Assembly: GCA_030950365.1 (NCBI GenBank)
Contig: JAUZRQ010000053.1
Location: 1-32,594, forward strand
DNA length: 32,594 nt
Direction of reading: 5' to 3'
Source of the DNA: Candidatus Zhuqueibacterota bacterium
Lineage (GTDB): Bacteria; Zhuqueibacterota; Zhuqueibacteria; Zhuqueibacterales; Geothermadaptataceae
The notes under the pieces are model-generated. The model saw only the letters and a program-made list of their open reading frames with translations. It was not told the origin of the DNA and did no database searches. Below, piece after piece: positions 23,496 through 31,417 of this stretch (its first letter is position 1; each line of letters starts with the position of its first letter). The translations under genes were made by a program, and so were the position numbers.

Positions 23496-25349
23496 TTATC
23501 CAACAGAATCTTTTTTCAGATAGGATTGTAGTTCTTCTTTTAGATGTTCTATTTCGTTTTTTAATTTATGAAACACTTTCGCGGCGCCATCCATATTTCC
23601 ATCTTTTGCGAGTTTTTCCAATTCTTGCGCTTTTTGGTATGGTGAATTTGCAGCCAGAGTGGCAAGTGAACCTTTTAAAGTATGTGCGGTCCTTTGTAGC
23701 ATTTTGTTGTCCTTTGATGAAATAGCCTCTTGAATTTGTTCCAGCAACCTACTGGCATCATCCTGAAAAATCGAAATGATTTCAATCAACAAGTTTTTAT
23801 CATTGTCAACTTGTTGCTGCAATGTATCTTCGGAAAACAGCTTATTCGAAGCGCTACTATTTCGTTTCGTTAAGAAAATCTCCTCCTGTTCATTATGGCT
23901 TTCTAAAGATGGCGTCATTGAACTTTGCCGGTCTAAATCGGGAATTATCTCTGTTGAGAGTATTTCTTTGACATCAACAACTTTTACCGATTCTTGTGGA
24001 TTTAATTGCTCTTGTTGAAGAATCTGGATCACTGTTTCGATCAATTCGTGTGCGTCGGCGCTCTTTACAACGACAGCGTTTGCACCTGCTTCTAAGGCTT
24101 TCAATCTGGTTTCAGCCTGGTCGTCGGTCGTGAATAGAATTAATTTTATATTGTTCAAAGCATCCTGGCGCCGTACTTCATGGCAGATTTCAATTCCCGA
24201 AAGCCCTGGAAGCATGTAATCCAATATAGCGGCATCGGGGCGTTCATTCAGTATCAATGTCAGTGCTTCCTTGCCATCAGCCGCCGTGATTGGATGAAAC
24301 CCGGCTCTTCGAAGCAATCGGGTATAAAGCCGTAAAATGACAGGATTATCATCAACGATGAGAATTTTGTGACGTTCTTTGATTTTAGAAGAAAGTGGTC
24401 TTTCAGAGGTTTTGGTAATGATCAACAGTTTGTCGCCGATTTTAATGCGAAAGTTGTCCTTGGGGAATAATGTATCTTTGTGTCCACGTCGGATCCCCAA
24501 TATCCGAACATGGTTTTCCTGCTGAATATTGGCAATGGGCTTGTGGAGCCAATCAGAATCCTGGTCGATAACGAGCCATTGTAAGCCGGAATGGTCTTTC
24601 ACATTCGCAAGGGCTTGTATAGACAGGTCGCCTGTGGCACTCAACATTTGGATGGCCATTTGGAGGCCGGCCGTTTTATATGGTGATATGACTTCATCTG
24701 CACCAGCCCTTATTAATTTTCTCTCCGATGCTTCGTTGTCGGCTCGGGCAATAATATGTAGTGTAGGGTTTAATTCGCGTGCAGTTAATGTGATAAACAA
24801 GTTGTCCGGAACGGAGGGCAATAAAGTTAATAGCCCATTGGCGCGTTTAATTCCCGCGAGCTGCAGAATGGTTTCATCAATAGCGTCTCCTTCGATATAT
24901 AACAGACCTTTTTCGCTTAACTCTTGACAGCGTTCTTTTTTGGCATCGATAATCACAAAGTCCACGTCTAGATCACAAAACCGCTGGGCTGCGGCCGCCC
25001 CCACTCTTCCAAATCCACAAATGATATAATGAGAATGTAGATTTTGAATCTGCTGGATCATGCGTTTCCTCGCACTATGGGGATCAACAATTTTCTCGAA
25101 AAAAATCTCTAAAAATGCATGGCCTACGAAGGCCAGGTTGATAAAACCAAGAAAAATTAAAATGGTTGTTAAAAAGCGCCCAGTTGGCGTCAAGGGTCTC
25201 ACTTCTCCAAAGCCGACCGTGGTGATAGTAATTATGGTCATATACAGACCTTCGCCCGGGGTATAATCTTCTATGATGACATATCCAATCGTCCCTGATA
25301 GGATGAGAATAAATAAAAAGATAAGGGGAATAAAAATGTGTCGCTTCAT
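23496..25349 (-). CDS. K+ channel-RCK fused to response-regulator receiver and HPt domains
   Basis: A 617-residue multidomain membrane protein. Two helices (about 5-25 and 59-82) flank a pore loop with selectivity filter TTVGFGE (43-49), as in two-helix K+ channels. An RCK/TrkA-N domain follows (about 106-235; CGFGRVGAAA, IIDAKKE, EGDA), then TrkA-C (about 240-315). Residues about 327-445 are a receiver domain with acidic pair Asp333/334, phosphoacceptor Asp377 in ILDYMLPG, Thr407/408 and Lys429. After a polar linker, residues about 505-612 form an HPt domain with phospho-His556 in AHTLKGS. No histidine kinase is present or encoded nearby. Phosphorylation may gate ion flow, or ions/ligands may tune a phosphorelay (inference). 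The gene is markedly AT-richer than its neighbours. Confidence 0.92.
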   Translation of the reverse strand: MKRHIFIPLIFLFILILSGTIGYVIIEDYTPGEGLYMTIITITTVGFGEVRPLTPTGRFLTTILIFLGFINLAFVGHAFLEIFFEKIVDPHSARKRMIQQIQNLHSHYIICGFGRVGAAAAQRFCDLDVDFVIIDAKKERCQELSEKGLLYIEGDAIDETILQLAGIKRANGLLTLLPSVPDNLFITLTARELNPTLHIIARADNEASERKLIRAGADEVISPYKTAGLQMAIQMLSATGDLSIQALANVKDHSGLQWLVIDQDSDWLHKPIANIQQENHVRILGIRRGHKDTLFPKDNFRIKIGDKLLIITKTSERPLSSKIKERHKILIVDDNPVILRLYTRLLRRAGFHPITAADGKEALTLILNERPDAAILDYMLPGLSGIEICHEVRRQDALNNIKLILFTTDDQAETRLKALEAGANAVVVKSADAHELIETVIQILQQEQLNPQESVKVVDVKEILSTEIIPDLDRQSSMTPSLESHNEQEEIFLTKRNSSASNKLFSEDTLQQQVDNDKNLLIEIISIFQDDASRLLEQIQEAISSKDNKMLQRTAHTLKGSLATLAANSPYQKAQELEKLAKDGNMDGAAKVFHKLKNEIEHLKEELQSYLKKDSVG

Positions 25350-25918
25350 TCGCTTATTAAAACATGGGGTTCTAAAATTATTAACAATGTTTGGATTTAT
25401 ATGGATTTAAAAAATTTTTATAAGTCTGTTGAATGATCTGCTTGATGGTTGCCATAAACGGACTATTTCTTTTAATGTTATCGAGCCGAGGGAAAAGATG
25501 TTAAGTGTAAGCAGACAGGCTATCCAATATGTATGTAAGTCAATGAAAGCGAGCAGATTAAATACATATCGGAAGCTGGGCATGAAAATGCCGCGCTAAT
25601 TGCGCAGCTGACTTCAAAAAAGCTCTACCCCAAAATACTCGTGAGAGAACTTTTAGCTTGCATGATTCATAAATTTCTCACGCAAAGACGCCAAGTCGCA
25701 AAGAAATAGCGCCTTTTTTTTTCGCTTGATAAAAAACTTGTTTTTTTAAAATTAAATCACTTTAGGTTGCTCAATACTTTGCGTTCCTCGCGCCTTTGGG
25801 GGTTGAATTATCCAGGCCAAAAAGAATATTTGTCATAAAAGTCTTGCAATTTGTTACAAAAAAATTAATTTCTTGCGCACACACGATGGTAGTCAAATAG
25901 CGTGGAGAGCTGGCCGGT
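25350..25918. other. Divergent intergenic region with repeat and gene-like debris
   Basis: This 569-base gap should hold promoters for the channel gene and the liv operon. At 25498-25599 an ATG after GAGGGAAAAG opens 33 codons; a second frame (about 25539-25709) reads SEQIKYISEAGHENAALIAQ and on to a stop inside the repeat. Together they look like a frameshifted small gene that I do not recognise. A weak TTGCAA (25844-25849) precedes the liv genes without a clear -10 box. Confidence 0.45.
25676..25800. repeat. CACGCAAAGACGC-type inverted intergenic repeat
   Basis: The left end, CTCACGCAAAGACGCC-AAGTCGCAAAG, and the right end, CTTTGCGTTCCTCGCGCCTTTG, are imperfect inverses of one another around an AT-rich centre. 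From memory, this motif recurs in intergenic DNA of many unrelated bacterial genomes; its function is unknown to me. Confidence 0.55.
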
Positions 25919-26968
25919 ATGGACATGAAGCGGGACTACTTCGAAGACGTCCAATTATTGAAAGACCGTGCGCAAAAAATCTGGTTTGGTATTCTGGTCG
26001 TTTCCCTGATCCTGTTTCCGTTTGTCTCACCCAATTACTACATTTATCTCGTCAATTACATTGCCATCAATGTCATCGTCACCGTCGGCTTGAATTTGCT
26101 GATTGGCTATACCGGTCAGATTTCGCTGGGTCATGCCGGCTTTTTCGCCATTGGCGCGTATGCCACCACCCTGCTCATGTTGAAATTGCACGTGCCGTTT
26201 TTTCTGGCCATCGTGATTGCCGGTTTTCTGGCCGCGGCGTTTGGTTTCTTGCTGGGCCTGCCGGCGCTGCGGTTGGAAGGGCCGTATCTCGCCATTGCTA
26301 CGCTCGGGTTCGGCATGGCGGTAACCACCATTATCGGCCGGGTGTCCCTATTCGGTGGGCACATGGGCCTGCAAACGCCGCCCCTGAGCATCGGGCCGTT
26401 CGTGGCCAAAAACGACCGCGAAATCTATGCGGTGATCATGCTGTTTACCTTTCTCATGACATTTGCCGCGCGCAACATCACGCGCACGCGCGTGGGGCGG
26501 GCGTTCATCGCCATTCGCGATAGCGATATCGCGGCCGAGGCGCTGGGCGTGAACATTGCCTACTACAAAACCCTGGCGTTTGCCATCAGCGCGTTTTACA
26601 CCGGAGTGGCCGGTGGCCTGATGGCCTTCGTACTGGGCTTCATCAATCCGAATATTTTTGATTTGCTGCAATCGATTTTGTTTCTGGCCATGGTGGTCGT
26701 GGGCGGTGCCGGCACCATCCTCGGGTCGGTAATGGGTGCTACGGTGGTGTCGTTTCTGAATATCAAGCTGGAAGCGGTGCAGAACATTCCCGGCGTTGGG
26801 CAGTTCCTGCTGCACATTTCGCAGAAATGGTTGAGCGTGAGCGGGCTGCCCAATTTTACGTTCGTGCTGTTCGGCCTGATTTTGATTTTCATCGTGGTAT
26901 TCGAGCGATTGGGACTTTACGGCATCTGGCTGCGAACCAAAATCTACTGGCGGACGTGGCCGTTCTGA
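25919..26968 (+). CDS. Branched-chain-type ABC transporter permease, LivM family
   Basis: A 349-residue inner-membrane permease with about nine to ten hydrophobic segments. LLIGYTGQISLGHAGFFAIG is the LivM signature; ITRTRVGRAFIAIRDSDIAAEALGVN is the cytoplasmic loop that contacts the ATPases. The N-terminal MKRDYFEDVQLL is typical of Liv-like systems linked to an acyl-CoA ligase gene. First gene of a six-gene plus-strand operon; LivH follows after about 70 bases. GGAGAG lies about ten bases before the ATG. The transported substrate is not necessarily an amino acid given the ligase in the operon. Confidence 0.94.
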   Translation: MDMKRDYFEDVQLLKDRAQKIWFGILVVSLILFPFVSPNYYIYLVNYIAINVIVTVGLNLLIGYTGQISLGHAGFFAIGAYATTLLMLKLHVPFFLAIVIAGFLAAAFGFLLGLPALRLEGPYLAIATLGFGMAVTTIIGRVSLFGGHMGLQTPPLSIGPFVAKNDREIYAVIMLFTFLMTFAARNITRTRVGRAFIAIRDSDIAAEALGVNIAYYKTLAFAISAFYTGVAGGLMAFVLGFINPNIFDLLQSILFLAMVVVGGAGTILGSVMGATVVSFLNIKLEAVQNIPGVGQFLLHISQKWLSVSGLPNFTFVLFGLILIFIVVFERLGLYGIWLRTKIYWRTWPF

Positions 26969-27039
26969 ATGTCCCCGAAATTGCCCGCCACCGAGAGCTG
27001 GAATCGCAAACGTTGATGATATCAATATAACGGAAGCGC

Positions 27040-27912
27040 ATGTTTGGACAACTGGTGATCAACGGAATGGCCGTGGGCAGCCTGTATGCGCTGGTGGCGC
27101 TAGCCATGGTCATTATCTACAAAGCCTCGGAAGTGCCCAATTTCGCGCAGGGCGAAATGGCCATGGTCTCGACCTATTTCGCCTACATGCTGCTGATCAG
27201 CGACCGGGTGCCGTGGCAACTGGCCCTGTTGGGGACCCTGGTGTTCGCCTTTGTGCTCGGTATGGTGCTTGAATTTTTGTTCGTTCGGCGGGCCAAAGAG
27301 CCAACGGTCTTGGATTTGATTATCGTCACCCTGGGGATGCAACTGGTGCTGCACGGTCTGGCCGGTTGGAAATGGGGCCCGGATCAGAAAGATTTCCCGT
27401 TACCCATCAGCGATACCGAGGTGGTGCAGGTGGGGGGAGTGGTAATCAGTTATTTGAATTTGACCACCATGATCACGGCACTGGTGTTGATGGGCCTGCT
27501 GTATGCGTTTTTCCAGTATACCAAAATCGGCGTGGCTATGAAAGCCACGCAGCAAAACTGGATGGCCGCGCGCATCAATGGCATCCGCACCAACCACATT
27601 CTGGGCATCACCTGGGGCATCAGCTCGGTCATTGGCGCGCTGGCCGGCGTGCTGTTCGCGCCCACGTCCACCCTCGATCCGCACCTGATGTGGGATCCGC
27701 TGATCAAAGGCTTTGCCGCCGCGGTGATGGGCGGCATGAATAGCCTGGTGGGCGCCGCGCTCGGCGGCTATCTGCTCGGCTTTCTGGAAAACCTGTTCGG
27801 CCTGTACATTTCGCTGGAATTCAAATCCATCGTGGCGTTTCTGGCCATCGTGCTGGTGCTGTGGTTCCGGCCCAGCGGCCTGTTCAGCAAACATTACGAG
27901 CGGCGGGTGTAA
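27040..27912 (+). CDS. Branched-chain-type ABC transporter permease, LivH family
   Basis: A 290-residue permease with eight or so hydrophobic segments. INGMAVGSLYALVALAMVII and VPNFAQGEMAM are LivH signatures; the conserved cytoplasmic loop is KIGVAMKATQQNWMAARING. It should form a heterodimer with the LivM-type protein in the inner membrane. The stop is one base before the ATP-binding gene, indicating tight coupling. A short purine stretch (GGAAG) precedes the ATG. Confidence 0.94.
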   Translation: MFGQLVINGMAVGSLYALVALAMVIIYKASEVPNFAQGEMAMVSTYFAYMLLISDRVPWQLALLGTLVFAFVLGMVLEFLFVRRAKEPTVLDLIIVTLGMQLVLHGLAGWKWGPDQKDFPLPISDTEVVQVGGVVISYLNLTTMITALVLMGLLYAFFQYTKIGVAMKATQQNWMAARINGIRTNHILGITWGISSVIGALAGVLFAPTSTLDPHLMWDPLIKGFAAAVMGGMNSLVGAALGGYLLGFLENLFGLYISLEFKSIVAFLAIVLVLWFRPSGLFSKHYERRV

Positions 27913-27913
27913 T

Positions 27914-28717
27914 ATGGCGGCTCTGTTGAAAGTGGACAATCTCACCAAGCATTTTGGCGGCATCCTGGCGCTAGATCATCTCTCTTTTGAGGTGCAGGAG
28001 GGTGAAATCTATTCCATCATCGGGCCGAACGGCGCCGGCAAAACCACCCTGTTCAACTGCATCAGCGGGCTGTACCGACCGGATAAGGGCAGCATTTTGT
28101 TCAGTGGGCAGGAGCTTATCGGCCTGAAGCCGCACAAAATCGCCGAGCTGGGCATTGCGCGCACGTTTCAGAACATCGAGCTGTTTTCGCACATGACCAC
28201 CATGGATAATTTGCTGCTAGGGCGTCACATCCACTTGCGCAGCGGCGTGTGGCACAGTCTGTTGTTGCCCTGGCGCAAATCGCTGACGGCGCGCGAGGAG
28301 GTGGCGCACCGGGCGCGCATCGAGCAGATTATCGATTTTCTGGAATTGCAATCGGCGCGCGATCAATTTGTGAAATCGTTGCCCTACGGCCGGCAAAAGC
28401 TCGTGGAGCTCGGCCGGGCGCTGGCCCTGGAGCCGAAGCTACTGCTGCTGGACGAGCCTTCTGCCGGTATGAACACCGAAGAACGGCAGGACCTGTTTTT
28501 CTGGCTGCAGGATATCAAAGAAGACCTGGGCATCACGATCGTGATGATTGAACACAACATGCAAATGGTGATGGACGTTTCCGACCGCATTCTGGCGATC
28601 GATTTCGGCAAGAAGCTGGCCGAAGGCCTACCGGAGGAGGTGGCCAACCATCCGGATGTGATCAAAGCCTACCTGGGAGAAGATGAACACGAATCAGCCG
28701 CTGTTGCGCGTCAATAA
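27914..28717 (+). CDS. Branched-chain-type ABC transporter ATPase, LivG family
   Basis: A 267-residue ABC ATPase that powers import. Walker A is GPNGAGKTT, the signature is a degenerate LPYGRQKLVELGRAL (canonical LSGGQ-like), Walker B is LLLLDEPSAGMN and the H-loop is MIEHNM. FQNIELFSHMTTMDNLLLGR is characteristic of LivG. Starts two bases after the LivH stop and ends overlapping the next ATPase gene by 35 bases, so the proteins are probably made in a fixed ratio. Confidence 0.95.
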   Translation: MAALLKVDNLTKHFGGILALDHLSFEVQEGEIYSIIGPNGAGKTTLFNCISGLYRPDKGSILFSGQELIGLKPHKIAELGIARTFQNIELFSHMTTMDNLLLGRHIHLRSGVWHSLLLPWRKSLTAREEVAHRARIEQIIDFLELQSARDQFVKSLPYGRQKLVELGRALALEPKLLLLDEPSAGMNTEERQDLFFWLQDIKEDLGITIVMIEHNMQMVMDVSDRILAIDFGKKLAEGLPEEVANHPDVIKAYLGEDEHESAAVARQ

Positions 28718-29468
28718 CATCGAAACGTATTATGGCCTGATCTGCGCGGTGCAGGGCGTGTCGCTGGAAATTGCACCCGGCACGATCACGGCCATTTTAG
28801 GGAACAACGGCGCGGGCAAAACCACCATCCTGAAAACCGTCATGGGGCTTTTGGACGACCAGCCGGACAAGGGCAGCATCTATTTCAAAGATCAGCGCAT
28901 CGACGACAAGGACCCCGAGCAGATCGTGCGGCTGGGCATCGGTTTTGTTCCCGAAGGCCGCGAGATTTTTGACGAGCTAACGGTCAAAGAGAATTTGCTG
29001 GTGGGCGCCTACACCCGCCGCGACCGCGCCGGCATCCGCGCGGATATGGACCGCATCTACGGCTATTTCCCGATTTTAAAGGAACGCGAAAAGCAACTGG
29101 CAGGCACCCTGTCCGGCGGGCAGCAGCAGATGCTGGCCATCGGCCGTGCGCTCATGAGCCGGCCGCAGCTTTTGCTGATGGATGAGCCGTCGCTGGGGCT
29201 ATCGCCCATGCTGGTGCGCGATATTTTTCGCATTATCCGGCAGATCAATGAAGAAGGCATCACCATTTTGCTGGTGGAACAGAACGCGCGTATGGCGCTC
29301 CGCGTGGCGCACTACGGCTATGTGATGGAAAACGGCCGGTTCGTGATGGCCGGCACCGTGCAGGAACTGATGGAAGACCCCGATGTGCAGGAATTTTACC
29401 TCGGCATGAAAAAAGAGACCTCGGTCAAAGGCTATCAGCGGTGGAAACGCAAAAAACGCTGGCGATAA
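28683..29468 (+). CDS. Branched-chain-type ABC transporter ATPase, LivF family
   Basis: A 261-residue ABC ATPase, partner of the LivG-type protein. Walker A GNNGAGKTT, signature LSGGQQQ, Walker B LLLMDEPSLGLSP and the LVEQNA switch are intact. The C-terminus carries a basic tail (RWKRKKRWR) beyond the usual LivF end; from memory such tails occur in LivF proteins encoded beside acyl-CoA ligases. The ATG at 28683 overlaps the preceding gene by 35 bases. Confidence 0.95.
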   Translation: MNTNQPLLRVNNIETYYGLICAVQGVSLEIAPGTITAILGNNGAGKTTILKTVMGLLDDQPDKGSIYFKDQRIDDKDPEQIVRLGIGFVPEGREIFDELTVKENLLVGAYTRRDRAGIRADMDRIYGYFPILKEREKQLAGTLSGGQQQMLAIGRALMSRPQLLLMDEPSLGLSPMLVRDIFRIIRQINEEGITILLVEQNARMALRVAHYGYVMENGRFVMAGTVQELMEDPDVQEFYLGMKKETSVKGYQRWKRKKRWR

Positions 29469-29501
29469 CGACGCGGATGGAAAACGAGTCGGCAGATCAT
29501 C

Positions 29502-31334
29502 ATGGCAGACAAAACGAGCACAAATAGCGCCACGTATAAAACCGTGCCGCAGGTGTTCGCCGAAACGGTGAAAAAATACGGCAACCGGGTGGCGCTGCGC
29601 CAGAAGGAATTCGGCGTCTGGAAAGACATTTCCTGGAACGAATATTACGCCGCGGCCAAAAGGGTTGGCATGGCCCTGGTGCAAATGGGCCTGAAGAAGG
29701 GCGATTGTGTGGCCATCATCGGCGAAAACTGCCCGGAGTGGGTGTTCATCGATCTCGGCGTGCAGTGCGTGGGCGGGGTGTCGGTGGGTATTTACACCAC
29801 CAACTCGGCCGAGCAGTGCGAATATGTGATCAATCATTCCGAGGCGCGGTTCTTTTTTGTGGAGAATGAAGAGCAGCTTGACAAATGGCTGATTTTCCAG
29901 GATCGCGCGCCGTCGGTGGAAAAGGTGATCGTGTGGGACAAAAAGGGCCTGCGGCACTTCCGGCATTCCAAAGTGATGTTTTTTGATGATCTGATCGAAA
30001 TAGGCGAAAAAGCGATCCAGAAAAAGCCGGAGCTGTTTGAAACGTTGATGGACACGGTCAAACCGGATGATCTGGCGCTCTTAATTTACACCTCGGGCAC
30101 CACGGGGCCGCCCAAAGGCGCCATGCTGACGCACAAGAACGCCACCTGGATGGCCGACGCCGTGGCCAAAGCCAATCCGGTGTACGACACTGACGAGCTG
30201 CTGTCGTTTCTGCCGCTGTGTCATATTTTCGAGCGGCTGTTTTCGGTGTTCCTGCACATCCGGTATGGCTATGTGATCAATTTTGTGGAAAACCTCGAAA
30301 CCGTGCCGCAAAACATGCGCGAAGTATCGCCCACCGTGGGCTATGGCGTGCCGCGCATCTGGGAAAAATACTACAGCAATGTGGCCATCCGTATGGCCGA
30401 TGCCACCTGGTTCAAGCGCTCGGTGTTTGCCATCGCCCGGCGCATCGGCGAAAAGCATGCGCGCTACCGGATGGTGTACCGCATACGGCCGCCATTTTAC
30501 CTGCGGGCGGCGTACTTTCTGGCCTATCTGGCGGTGTTTCGCAAATTAAAGGAACGGCTCGGCTTCGATCGCATGCGCATCGCGTACTCCGGCGCCGCGC
30601 CCATTTCACCGGAAGTGCTACTTTTTTTCCAGTCCATCGGTCTGAACCTGCTGGAAGGTTACGGTCAGACGGAGGGCACCGGTGTGACCACGGTCAACCG
30701 CCTCGATGCGTACAAGCTGGGTTCGGTGGGACAACCGTTGCCAGGGGTGGAGGTGAAGATCGCCGACGACGGCGAGATTCTGGTGCGTTCACCGTCGGTG
30801 TTTAAAGGCTATTTCAAGGACGAAGAGGCCACCCGGCGCACGCTGGCGGATGGCTGGCTGCATTCCGGCGACGTGGGCGAAATGGATGAAGAAGGTTTTT
30901 TGAAGATCGTCGATCGCAAAAAAGACATCATCATCACGGCGGGCGGTAAAAACATCGCGCCGCAGCACATCGAAAATCTGCTCAAGTTTAGCCCGTACAT
31001 CAACGATGCGGTGGTCATCGGCGACCGGCGCAAATTTTTAAGCGCGCTCATCGTCATCGATGAGGAAAATGTGGTGAAGTACGCGCAGGATCACAAAGTG
31101 CAATTTTCCACTTATTCGGATTTGACCCGGCACTCGGAAATCGTCCAGCTGATCCAGCGCGAAGTGGATGCCGTCAATGCCAGGCTGGCGCGGGTGGAGC
31201 AGGTGCGCAAGTTTCGCATCCTGCCGAAGAAGCTGTACGAAGAGGACGGCGAGGTCACCCCGACCCTGAAAGTTAAGCGCAAGAGCATCCAACAGATGTA
31301 CCGTGATTTGATTGAAGAGATGTACGAAAGTTGA
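29502..31334 (+). CDS. Long-chain acyl-CoA ligase (AMP-binding, FadD15-like)
   Basis: A 610-residue adenylate-forming enzyme that activates a carboxylic acid to its CoA thioester with ATP. The P-loop motif IYTSGTTGPPKGAML, the substrate motif GYGQTEG, the hinge SGDVGEMDEEGFLKIVDRKKD and the C-terminal lysine region (TPTLKVKRK) are visible. Length and motifs fit long-chain acyl-CoA ligases. It sits between the ABC ATPases and the binding protein, 33 bases after the LivF-type gene. The import system may therefore deliver a fatty, branched or aromatic acid that is trapped as CoA ester (inference). No signal peptide; probably cytoplasmic. Confidence 0.94.
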   Translation: MADKTSTNSATYKTVPQVFAETVKKYGNRVALRQKEFGVWKDISWNEYYAAAKRVGMALVQMGLKKGDCVAIIGENCPEWVFIDLGVQCVGGVSVGIYTTNSAEQCEYVINHSEARFFFVENEEQLDKWLIFQDRAPSVEKVIVWDKKGLRHFRHSKVMFFDDLIEIGEKAIQKKPELFETLMDTVKPDDLALLIYTSGTTGPPKGAMLTHKNATWMADAVAKANPVYDTDELLSFLPLCHIFERLFSVFLHIRYGYVINFVENLETVPQNMREVSPTVGYGVPRIWEKYYSNVAIRMADATWFKRSVFAIARRIGEKHARYRMVYRIRPPFYLRAAYFLAYLAVFRKLKERLGFDRMRIAYSGAAPISPEVLLFFQSIGLNLLEGYGQTEGTGVTTVNRLDAYKLGSVGQPLPGVEVKIADDGEILVRSPSVFKGYFKDEEATRRTLADGWLHSGDVGEMDEEGFLKIVDRKKDIIITAGGKNIAPQHIENLLKFSPYINDAVVIGDRRKFLSALIVIDEENVVKYAQDHKVQFSTYSDLTRHSEIVQLIQREVDAVNARLARVEQVRKFRILPKKLYEEDGEVTPTLKVKRKSIQQMYRDLIEEMYES

Positions 31335-31417
31335 TGGCATCCCGCACCTCACAAATCTGAATGGACGCTGTTACGAAAACCAAGGGAGCTTTCGATCTAA
31401 CCAAAGGAGGGCAGGCG

